Below are positions 51,592 to 59,061 of a stretch of DNA of 64,000 nt, one piece after another (position 1 is the stretch's first letter; the number at the start of each line of letters is the position of its first letter). Made by a program: the position numbers and the translations under genes. Under the pieces are notes generated by a model. The model saw only the letters and a list, made by a program, of their open reading frames with translations, did not search any database and had not been told where the DNA came from. This DNA comes from Shimia sp. CNT1-13L.2 (GTDB lineage Bacteria > Pseudomonadota > Alphaproteobacteria > Rhodobacterales > Rhodobacteraceae). The stretch spans positions 62,001 through 126,000 of the forward strand of contig NZ_JANDJO010000002.1 of assembly GCF_024331145.1 (NCBI RefSeq), written 5' to 3'.

Positions 51592-51759
51592 ATGGCGAAG
51601 CCGACGACTATCAAGATCCGTCTGAACTCGACCGCGGGCACGGGCCATTTCTACGTGACCAAGAAAAACGCACGCACCATGACCGAAAAGATGGTCGTAC
51701 GTAAGTACGACCCGGTGGTGCGCAAGCATGTCGAGTACAAGGAAGGCAAGATCAAGTAA
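51592..51759 (+). CDS. rpmG: 50S ribosomal protein L33
   Basis: A 55-residue basic ribosomal protein of the large subunit, from ATG 51592 preceded by [27 protein letters not shown] and the [17 protein letters not shown] end are the normal L33 pattern. The zinc-binding Cys pairs of the C+ form are absent, so this is the C-minus (zinc-independent) type. It is monocistronic with a strong terminator. Confidence 0.97.
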   Translation: MAKPTTIKIRLNSTAGTGHFYVTKKNARTMTEKMVVRKYDPVVRKHVEYKEGKIK

Positions 51760-51782
51760 GATCCCCTTTCGAGACCATGCAA

Positions 51783-51812
51783 AAGCCGCGCCAGACCAAG
51801 GCGCGGCTTTTT
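51783..51812 (+). terminator. Rho-independent terminator of rpmG
   Basis: AAGCCGCGCC (51783-51792), loop AGACCAA and GGCGCGGCTT (51800-51809) make a 10-bp stem running into TTTTT. It starts 23 bases after the rpmG stop. Confidence 0.92.
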
Positions 51813-51871
51813 GCTTTTGAAGCTCCCGGTCGCGCCCTGAGACCCCAGATTTCTTTTCAGGACGCAGACCC

Positions 51872-52378
51872 ATGTCAGAGCCCATACAAATCAGAGCCGC
51901 CAACCCCGCCGACAGATCGGCGGTGACGCAGCTGTTCCGGCGGTCCTATCCCCGCCTTCTGCCCGACCATTACGATGCCAAGACCCTGCAGGCGGTTTTG
52001 CCGCTGATCACCACGGCGCAGCCGGCGCTGTTGGAGTGTGGTACCTATTTCCTTGCCCATGACGAGAGGGGCCGCGTGATCGGTGCAGGCGGGTGGACCG
52101 ATGTCAGCCCGGCGCGGGGTGTAGGGGCGATCGACGAGGGCCATGTGCGCCATGTGGCGACCGACCCCTGCCATCTTAGGAAAGGGGTGGCCCGGCAGTT
52201 GATCGAAACCTCGGTGGCCTCTGCGGCGGCCTACGGGATGCGCAGGATGCATTGCATGAGCACGCGCACGGCGCGAGCGTTCTACGAGGCGATGGGGTTT
52301 CAGCCAACCGGCGAGATCGAGTTGACGCTGGCACCGGGGGTGTATTTCCCGGCGGTGCAGATGGTGCGGGAGCTGTAA
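51872..52378 (+). CDS. GNAT-family N-acetyltransferase
   Basis: A 168-residue acetyl-CoA-dependent acetyltransferase. The acetyl-CoA pyrophosphate-binding motif A is VRHVATDPCHLRKGVARQLIE (first strand and R/Q-x-x-G-x-A form, about 91-110), followed by motif B with ARAFYEAMGFQPTGE. The substrate, amine or protein, is not evident. It lies 112 bases after rpmG, beyond the terminator, and converges on the aminotransferase gene. Confidence 0.9.
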   Translation: MSEPIQIRAANPADRSAVTQLFRRSYPRLLPDHYDAKTLQAVLPLITTAQPALLECGTYFLAHDERGRVIGAGGWTDVSPARGVGAIDEGHVRHVATDPCHLRKGVARQLIETSVASAAAYGMRRMHCMSTRTARAFYEAMGFQPTGEIELTLAPGVYFPAVQMVREL

Positions 52379-52395
52379 GGCCCCCGCAGTCGGTG

Positions 52396-53733
52396 TCAGG
52401 CGGGTTGAACCGTCGCGAGGGTGCTGTCGATGGCGCGTGAGAGCGCGTCGAGCGCGCCGTCGAGTTCGGCCTCGGAGGCGATGAAGGGCGGTGCGAGCAG
52501 GATGTGGTCGCCGTTGCGGCCATCGCGGGTGCCGGGCATCGGGTAGCAGATCAGACCTTCGGCAAAGGCGGCTTTCTTAAGCTTGCCGGCAAGCCCGTTG
52601 GCGGGATCGAAGGGGGCTTTGCTGTCGCGATCTGCGACGAATTCCAACCCCCAGAACATGCCGCGGCCACGGATATCACCGATATGGGGGTGCTGGGCAA
52701 AGCGGCTGCGCAGTTGCTGTTCGAGATAGGTGCCGCGATTGCGGGCCTGGGTGACGAGATCGCCTTCGAGGAGTTCCTGAACCACGGCGAGGCCTGCGGC
52801 AGCGGCGACCGGGTGGCCAAGGTAGGTGTGGCCGTGCTGGAAGAAGCCCGAACCGTCGGCGATGGCCTGATAGACCTCGGAAGAGCAGAGCATTGCGCCG
52901 ATGGGTTGGTAGCCTGCGCCCAGACCCTTGGCGATGCAGAGGATGTCGGGGGCGATGCCCTCGGCCTCGCAGGCAAAGAGATGGCCGGTGCGGCCCATGC
53001 CGCACATGACCTCGTCAAGGATCAGGAGGACACCGTATTTGTCGCAGATTTCGCGGATGCGGGTGTAGTAGCCTTCGACGGGTGGCACGGCGCCAAGGGT
53101 GGCCCCGACGACCGGTTCGGCAATAAAGGCCATGACGGAATCAACCCCGAGGCGCAGGATTTCCTCTTCGAGTTCGTTGGCGACGCGCTGGCCGTAATCG
53201 TAGAGCGTTTCGTCCTCGCTGCGTTCGGCGTATTCGTAGCAGGGAGCGATGTGGCTCATTTCGACCAGCAGCGGGGCGAATTGCTGGCGGCGCCATGCGT
53301 TGCCACCTGCCGACAGTGCGCCAAGGGTGTTGCCGTGATAGCTCTGGCGGCGGGCGATCAGGTGGCGGCGGTTCGGCTCGCCGCGTTCGAGGTGGTACTG
53401 GCGGGCCAGTTTGATGGCGCTTTCCACCGCTTCCGAGCCGCCGGAGACGAAATAGACCCGATCCAGCGTGCCGGGGGCGTTGGCGATCAGCAGATCGGCA
53501 AGCTGTTCTGCGGGTTCAGTCGTGAAAAAGCCGGAGTGGGCAAAGGCCAGTTGATCGACCTGTTTCTTGACGGCCTCGGCGACGCGCGGGTTGGAGTGGC
53601 CGAGGCAGGAGACGGCAGCGCCGCCCGAGCCGTCGAAATAGCGTTTGCCTGTCTGGTCGATCAGGAAGCAACCGTCGCCTGAGGTGGCGGTGGGTAAGCT
53701 GGCGTGACAGTGGCGCGGGAATACGTGGCTCAT
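52396..53733 (-). CDS. Class III aminotransferase (aspartate aminotransferase family)
   Basis: A 445-residue fold-type I enzyme of class III, which includes omega-amino acid:pyruvate, beta-alanine and diamine aminotransferases. GSEAVESAIKLARQY (about residue 80-95), ILDEVMCGMGRTG with the cofactor-contacting Asp (about 230) and the Lys in CIAKGLGAGYQPIGA (about 260) are typical. It is the last gene of a leftward run; its start overlaps the stop of the BKACE gene by four bases, so they are coupled. An omega-amino acid or N-containing intermediate is a likely substrate. Confidence 0.92.
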   Translation of the reverse strand: MSHVFPRHCHASLPTATSGDGCFLIDQTGKRYFDGSGGAAVSCLGHSNPRVAEAVKKQVDQLAFAHSGFFTTEPAEQLADLLIANAPGTLDRVYFVSGGSEAVESAIKLARQYHLERGEPNRRHLIARRQSYHGNTLGALSAGGNAWRRQQFAPLLVEMSHIAPCYEYAERSEDETLYDYGQRVANELEEEILRLGVDSVMAFIAEPVVGATLGAVPPVEGYYTRIREICDKYGVLLILDEVMCGMGRTGHLFACEAEGIAPDILCIAKGLGAGYQPIGAMLCSSEVYQAIADGSGFFQHGHTYLGHPVAAAAGLAVVQELLEGDLVTQARNRGTYLEQQLRSRFAQHPHIGDIRGRGMFWGLEFVADRDSKAPFDPANGLAGKLKKAAFAEGLICYPMPGTRDGRNGDHILLAPPFIASEAELDGALDALSRAIDSTLATVQPA

Positions 53734-54488
53734 GCGGCCTTCCTTTCAAGCATCTGGCAGAGGGTGGCCACGGATGTGGCGTTGTCTGTGTGAGGGGTGC
53801 CGTTGGCGGCGGTGAGGCTGTTTTCAAAACCGACGCGCAGGTTGCCGCCAAGGGCGGCGGCAGCGGCGAGGCAGGCGTGTTCCTGCGGGCCGAAGGCGCA
53901 GACCATCCAGTTGGTGACCTGCGGCAGGGCGGCGCGGAAGGGTGCGATGTCTGCCGGGGACGAGCCGTCGGCGGTGGCGTAGCGGCCCAGCACGAAGATG
54001 GCGCTGGTCTGGTGGGCGTGGACGATGCCGCGATCCCACCAGTCCCGCAAGAGGGCGGCGTCATCGGTGTTGTAGAGGATATGCTGTACCTCGGTGCCCT
54101 GCGCGGCGCAGAGATCGTAGACGCGGGGCGCGAGGGCGGGATCGCGGGCCATTTCGCGTACCGAGATCGAGGCCCATTCCGGTTTCACATCCCGCAAGCA
54201 GGCATGTTGGGTGCGCACATCGAAAAGGCCTGCGGCCTCGGTGGTGATCTGGATGCGCAGGGTCGGTAGATGCGCCCCGAGTTCGGCCAGCGCCTCTTTG
54301 TAGCGGTCCGCGTCGAGGGTGTGCCTGCCGTCGGCGTCGCGGACGTGCAGGTGTAAACCATCCGCGCCTGCAAGGTGGCAGGCGCGGGCGGTGTCGAGGA
54401 TGTCGGTCAGGGTGACGGGCAGGGCGGGGTGATCCGCCTTGCCGCGCCGGGCCCCGTTGGGGGCGACCATGATGAAGGGTCGGGACAC
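53730..54488 (-). CDS. Beta-keto acid cleavage enzyme (BKACE, DUF849)
   Basis: A 252-residue TIM-barrel, zinc-dependent enzyme of the 3-keto-5-aminohexanoate cleavage family, which exchanges a beta-keto acid with acetyl-CoA to give acetoacetate and a CoA ester. Zinc ligands are the His pair in LHLHVRDADG (about 46-55). GFENSL near residue 222 has the Glu usually seen as RVGLED. It is slightly shorter than the usual 275-310. It is coupled to the aminotransferase gene (four-base overlap) and starts five bases after the flavoprotein gene, so the three enzymes form one operon. Confidence 0.9.
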   Translation of the reverse strand: MSRPFIMVAPNGARRGKADHPALPVTLTDILDTARACHLAGADGLHLHVRDADGRHTLDADRYKEALAELGAHLPTLRIQITTEAAGLFDVRTQHACLRDVKPEWASISVREMARDPALAPRVYDLCAAQGTEVQHILYNTDDAALLRDWWDRGIVHAHQTSAIFVLGRYATADGSSPADIAPFRAALPQVTNWMVCAFGPQEHACLAAAAALGGNLRVGFENSLTAANGTPHTDNATSVATLCQMLERKAA

Positions 54489-54493
54489 GTGGG

Positions 54494-56887
54494 TCAGCCT
54501 TTCATGCGGGTGCCGTCCGGGTCGAACAGCGGCCCGTGGACGATGGTGGCATCAAAGAGGGTGCGGGCGATATCGATCTGCACGCGCGCGCCATCTTCGA
54601 GCGGGGTGTGGGTGTGGCCAAGGGCAACGGGTTTGCCGACCCGGTAGCCAAAGGCGCAGGAGGATGTCTGGCCGACGATCTTGCCCTCGAAATAGATCGG
54701 CTCGTGACCAAGGGGCATGGCGGCCTCGTCGTCGAGCCTGATCGAGACCACCTTGTTGGTTGCGCCGCCGTCGCGGGCTTCGGCAAGGGCCTCGGCGCCG
54801 ATGAAGCCGCCTTTCTTGCGGGTGGCGAAATCGAGGCCGGTGGCGATCGGGGTGGTATCGCCGTCGAGTTCATGACCCATCGCGCAGAAGCCCTTTTCGA
54901 TCCGCATCGAGGTCTGCGCAAACAGGCCCGCAGGCTTGGCCCCTGCTGCGGTGAGGGCGGCGTAGACGGCGGATGCGTTCTCGGCCTTCATGGTGATCTC
55001 CCAGCCGGCCTCGCCCACATAGGACATGCGGGCCGCACGGACGTGTTTGCCCGCGATATGGGCGGGGCCGACCTTGAAGTAGCCCAGCTCGTTCAGCTCG
55101 GGCGCACCGCATTCGGCGACGATGCGTGCGGCTTCGGGACCCATGAGACCAAGGACGGCATAGTCTTCGGTCGAGTCGGTCAGGGTGACGTCAAAGCCCT
55201 CAGAATGGCGACGGAACCACGCGAGATCGCGTTTGATTGCGGCGGTGCCGACGAAGAGGCGATAGTGGTCTTCGGCGATGCGTTGGGCGGTGATGTCACT
55301 TTCAAAAGTGCCACGTTCATTGAGAACAGAGGTATAGATCACCGACCCCGGTGTGCGGCCGAGGAAACCGGCGCAGGTTTTCAGAAGGAAGGCTTCGGCA
55401 TCAGGGCCTTGCACTTCGATCTTGCCAAAGGGCGAGGCGTCGAAGATGGCCGCGCTTTCGTGGGCGGCGGCGACTTCGGCCTTTACATTTTCGAACCAGT
55501 CGGGCCGTTCGAAGGTCATGCGTGGCTCTTCGGTCTTGCCAAAGTAGAGCGGGCGTTCCCAGCCGTAGAACTGGCCCATGTGCGCGCCTGCCGCGCGGTA
55601 TTCGCTATCGAGCGGCAGGGCGCGGAGGTTCCGGGCGGTTGAGAGCTGTTTGCCCGGATAGGCGATGTCGTAGTGGGTGCCGAGGATCTCGGGCGCGCGG
55701 GCCATAAGGTGTTCGACCGAGTTGAAGAACGGGGCAAAGCGTTTGGCGTCGGCTTCGCCGAGATCATAGGCGGTGTGGCCGTGCACGATGGCATGGGCGA
55801 GGTTCATGCCCGCGCCGCCACCCGAGGCGATGCCGACCGAGTTCATGCCGCAGCCAAGGAACAGGCCCTTGGTCTCGGCGGTTTCGCCCAGCATGAAGGT
55901 GCCGTCCGGGGTAAAGCTTTCGGGGCCGTTGAGGAGCATTTTGACTTCGGCGTTTTCCAGCGCGGGCAGGCGGTGGAGCGCGTTCATCATCATCGGCTCA
56001 AAGTGGTCCCAGTCTTCGGGCAGGAGGCCGAATTCGAAGCTTCCATCGAGGCGGCCGGGTTCGATGGGTTTGCCCATGGGCTCAAAACAGCCGACCAGAA
56101 GGCCACCGGAATCGTCGCGGATGTAGAGATGGTTGTCGTGGTCCGAGAGGGTGGGGGTGTTGCCGACGATGCCGTCGATCGGCTTGGTCAGCAGGTAGAA
56201 GTGTTCACAGGCCAGTGCGGGAACCTCGGCGCCTGCCATCGCGCCCACTTCGCGGGACCAGAGACCGGTGCAGAGCGCGATGGCATCGCACATGACCGTG
56301 CCTTGGGTGGTCTCGACCCCCTTGATGCGGCCGTTTTCTGTCAGGATGCCAGTGACGCCAGTGCGTTCGAACAGTTTTGCGCCAAGCCCCTTGGCGGCCT
56401 TGATCAGCGCGGCACAGACATCGGAGGGCGAAACGCGGCCATCGTCGGGCGACCAGACGGCGCCCAGGACGTCATCGGCATTCATCAGCGGCCAGCGTTC
56501 CTTGGCCTCTTCGGGGCTGACGGACACGGCGTCGATGCCGTAGGCGTGGGCGAGGGCCTCCTGACGTTTGACGTGGATCAGGCGGTCGGGATTGGTGGCA
56601 ATCGAGAGCGAGCCTTTTTGAATCCAGCCGACGTTCTGGCCGGTTTCCTGCTCGAGTTGCGAGTAGAGATCGACGGAATACTGGATCATGCGGGTGAGGT
56701 TCTGCGAGTGGCGCAGGGCGCGCACCTGGGCCGCCGAGTGCCATGTGGTGCCAGAAGTAAGTGCATTGCGTTCCAGCAGGATCGCGTCGGAAACGCCCAT
56801 CTTTGCAAGGTGATAGAGCGTCGAACAGCCCATGATGCCGCCGCCGATAACGACGACTGAAGCGTGTGCGGGCAGGGTTTGTGCCAT
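54494..56887 (-). CDS. FAD oxidoreductase fused to GcvT domain (dimethylglycine/sarcosine dehydrogenase-like)
   Basis: A 797-residue cytoplasmic enzyme. The N-terminal DAO domain has VVVIGGGIMGCSTLYHLA (about 11-28) and the SGTTWHSAAQ segment, with the His that can bind FAD covalently. The FAO_M linker follows, then the GcvT folate domain from about residue 430 with a C-terminal GcvT barrel (SSCAFGYRVGKPVALGHTHT). Family members demethylate N-methylated amines or glycine derivatives and transfer the methyl carbon to tetrahydrofolate. It is the first gene of the leftward operon, divergent from the RpiR regulator. The precise N-methyl substrate is unknown. Confidence 0.92.
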   Translation of the reverse strand: MAQTLPAHASVVVIGGGIMGCSTLYHLAKMGVSDAILLERNALTSGTTWHSAAQVRALRHSQNLTRMIQYSVDLYSQLEQETGQNVGWIQKGSLSIATNPDRLIHVKRQEALAHAYGIDAVSVSPEEAKERWPLMNADDVLGAVWSPDDGRVSPSDVCAALIKAAKGLGAKLFERTGVTGILTENGRIKGVETTQGTVMCDAIALCTGLWSREVGAMAGAEVPALACEHFYLLTKPIDGIVGNTPTLSDHDNHLYIRDDSGGLLVGCFEPMGKPIEPGRLDGSFEFGLLPEDWDHFEPMMMNALHRLPALENAEVKMLLNGPESFTPDGTFMLGETAETKGLFLGCGMNSVGIASGGGAGMNLAHAIVHGHTAYDLGEADAKRFAPFFNSVEHLMARAPEILGTHYDIAYPGKQLSTARNLRALPLDSEYRAAGAHMGQFYGWERPLYFGKTEEPRMTFERPDWFENVKAEVAAAHESAAIFDASPFGKIEVQGPDAEAFLLKTCAGFLGRTPGSVIYTSVLNERGTFESDITAQRIAEDHYRLFVGTAAIKRDLAWFRRHSEGFDVTLTDSTEDYAVLGLMGPEAARIVAECGAPELNELGYFKVGPAHIAGKHVRAARMSYVGEAGWEITMKAENASAVYAALTAAGAKPAGLFAQTSMRIEKGFCAMGHELDGDTTPIATGLDFATRKKGGFIGAEALAEARDGGATNKVVSIRLDDEAAMPLGHEPIYFEGKIVGQTSSCAFGYRVGKPVALGHTHTPLEDGARVQIDIARTLFDATIVHGPLFDPDGTRMKG

Positions 56888-57026
56888 TTTGGTATCTCTC
56901 GTGGCCTGCCGGTGGGCAGGGGTGGGGTGTGATACGAAAAGGATGGAGAAATTACGGAATCAGTCAATCTTTCGGAAAAATAACTTATGTTTTGAACTCG
57001 AGGATGGGCAAAGGGGATGATTCGCG

Positions 57027-57914
57027 ATGGATCCGACATTAAAAAACAAAACGATTTCAGAGCTTAAGGCGACGCTGCCTGACCTTTCGCCGCGCCTGAA
57101 GTCGGTGGCGAAGTACATCGTGGACAACCAATCGGACTTTGGATTGGACTCGATCCGGGAGACGGCGCGCAAGGCGGGAGTGAGCACTTATACCCTTGTG
57201 AGGATGGCCGAGAGGATGGGGTTCGAGGGCTATGACGAGATGCGCGAGCCGTTTCGCCATGCGCTTGTTTCGGCCACCGCGGTGGTGGATCGGCCCGAGT
57301 GGATCGACACCCTGCGGGAAGACGGGGAGCTAGGGCGCGTGCAGGCAGATGCTGCGTTCAACACGATGGCGATTGTGGAGCGGTCTCTGGAACGGCAATC
57401 TTCGGACCAGATGGAGCGGGTGGCAGAGATGTTGCTTGGGGCGCGGAATGTTTACCTGACGGCAGTCCGTGCGAGCTATGCGTTGGCGTACTATCTGCAT
57501 TACGTTGGCCGTATGGCTTTGCCATCATTACAATTAATTCCCAGACACATGAACAGCGCCATCGACGAGTTGAACTATGCCGGCGAGGGAGATGTGATGA
57601 TTGCGATCACTTTCACGCCCTATTCGCGGGAAACAATCGAGGCCTGCAAGTTCGCGGTTCGCAAGGGCGTGAAGTTGATCATGATCTCGGACAGCGACGT
57701 GATTTCCTCAGAATTCACGGCCCAGGAGACGCTTGTTGCCTCGGTTCTGTCGACCCATCATTTCGGATGTTACGCAGGGGCAATGGCCGTCATCGAAAAC
57801 CTGCTCGCGCTGTTGGTGGCGCAGGGTGGAGTTGATGCAAAACACCGAATCAAGTCTTATGAAAGCCTGCGCAAAGAAAATAACGCCTACTGGATCGCCC
57901 AAAAAAAACATTAG
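57027..57914 (+). CDS. MurR/RpiR-family transcriptional regulator with SIS domain
   Basis: A 295-residue regulator. The N-terminal HTH_6 domain is at about 1-77 (LSPRLKSVAKYIVDNQ, then DFGLDSIRETARKAGVSTYTLVRMAERMGFEGYDE as described). The C-terminal SIS domain lies about 125-265 and would bind a sugar phosphate or metabolite. It is divergent from the enzyme operon across 139 bases and is followed after 90 bases by the TAXI solute-binding gene. It probably senses an intermediate of the pathway and controls both sides. The space has an A/T-rich part (near 56975) but no clear operator. Confidence 0.92.
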   Translation: MDPTLKNKTISELKATLPDLSPRLKSVAKYIVDNQSDFGLDSIRETARKAGVSTYTLVRMAERMGFEGYDEMREPFRHALVSATAVVDRPEWIDTLREDGELGRVQADAAFNTMAIVERSLERQSSDQMERVAEMLLGARNVYLTAVRASYALAYYLHYVGRMALPSLQLIPRHMNSAIDELNYAGEGDVMIAITFTPYSRETIEACKFAVRKGVKLIMISDSDVISSEFTAQETLVASVLSTHHFGCYAGAMAVIENLLALLVAQGGVDAKHRIKSYESLRKENNAYWIAQKKH

Positions 57915-58004
57915 TTTTTAGGTGACATAAAAAATAACCTTGGCGACTCTGCGCATGTTCTTTAGGCGCCTCGGCGCTAGACCACTGACAGGGAGATTAT
58001 CAGT

Positions 58005-58976
58005 ATGTCGATCAAACAGACCATTTTTGGCGCAGTTGCCGTTGCGGCGATGGGCGTTGCGGGTGCAGCTTCGGCAGCAGACCAGCAGTTCGTGACCATC
58101 GGGACCGGCGGTGTGACTGGCGTTTACTATCCGACTGGCGGCGCGATCTGCCGTCTGGTCAACAAGGGCCGCAAAGAGCACGGCATCCGTTGCTCGGTGG
58201 AATCGACCGGTGGTTCGGTCTACAACACCCGCACCATCCGCCAGGGTGAGCTGGACTTTGGTGTTGTTCAGTCCGACGTTCAGGCCGCTGCTGTTGCAGG
58301 TACCGGCAAGTTCGCGGAAGACGGTGCTTATCCGGGCCTGCGCGCTCTGTTCTCGGTACACCCGGAGCCGATGCACCTGATGGCGCGTGCCGACGCTGGC
58401 ATCGCATCGGTTGACGACCTGAAAGGCAAGAAGGTCAACATCGCGAACCCCGGTTCAGGTACCCGCGTTCTGGCGGAAACCCTGATGAAATACTCGGGTC
58501 TGACCGCGGATGACTTCTCGCTGGCAGCCGAGCTGAAATCGTCGGAGCAGGCAGCAGCGCTGTGCGACGGCAAGATCGACGCGACCATCTGGGCCGCAGG
58601 TCTGCCGAACGGCTCTTCGCAAGAGGCCACCTCGACCTGTGACGTGACCCTGGTTCCGCTGGCCGGCGCCAACATCGACACCCTGCTGGGCGAGAACTCG
58701 GCCTATGCCGCGGCCACCATCCCGGGCGGCATGTACCCCAACAACCCCAACGACGTTCCGTCGTGGGGCCCGAAAGCCACCTTTGTGACCTCGGCTGACG
58801 TGTCGGACGAAGTGGCTTATGCCGTTGTTTCGGCTGTCTTCGAAAACTTCGATGCCTTCAAGAAACTGCACCCTGCCTTCGGTCGTCTGAAGGAAAGCGA
58901 AATGATCGTTGACGGTCTGACCGCCGAGATCCACCCCGGTGCGATGAAGTACTACAAAGAGCGCGGCTGGAAGTAA
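58005..58976 (+). CDS. TAXI-family TRAP transporter solute-binding protein
   Basis: A 323-residue periplasmic protein with a Sec signal peptide (cleavage after ASA near residue 22). The TAXI signature begins TIGTGGVTGVYYPTGGAICRLVN, and KVNIANPGSGTR and ALCDGKIDATIWAAG are typical of the family. It delivers an organic acid or similar anion to the TRAP permease encoded next. Strong ribosome site CAGGGAG precedes ATG 58005. A terminator after the gene should let it be made in excess of the permease. Confidence 0.93.
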   Translation: MSIKQTIFGAVAVAAMGVAGAASAADQQFVTIGTGGVTGVYYPTGGAICRLVNKGRKEHGIRCSVESTGGSVYNTRTIRQGELDFGVVQSDVQAAAVAGTGKFAEDGAYPGLRALFSVHPEPMHLMARADAGIASVDDLKGKKVNIANPGSGTRVLAETLMKYSGLTADDFSLAAELKSSEQAAALCDGKIDATIWAAGLPNGSSQEATSTCDVTLVPLAGANIDTLLGENSAYAAATIPGGMYPNNPNDVPSWGPKATFVTSADVSDEVAYAVVSAVFENFDAFKKLHPAFGRLKESEMIVDGLTAEIHPGAMKYYKERGWK

Positions 58977-59000
58977 GCCTGTGATTTGACGAAGAAATCG

Positions 59001-59032
59001 CCTCCGGCGCCCAAGCGGTGCCGGGGGTTTTT
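59001..59032 (+). terminator. Intra-operon terminator between solute-binding protein and permease
   Basis: CCTCCGGCGC (59001-59010), loop CCAAGCG and GTGCCGGGGG (59018-59027) pair over 10 bp with two G-T pairs, followed by TTTTT. It is 24 bases after the solute-binding gene and 29 before the permease ATG. Partial read-through would give more binding protein than permease. Confidence 0.8.
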
Positions 59033-59061
59033 GTGATACGAATAAACGCAACGAGGGTGGT

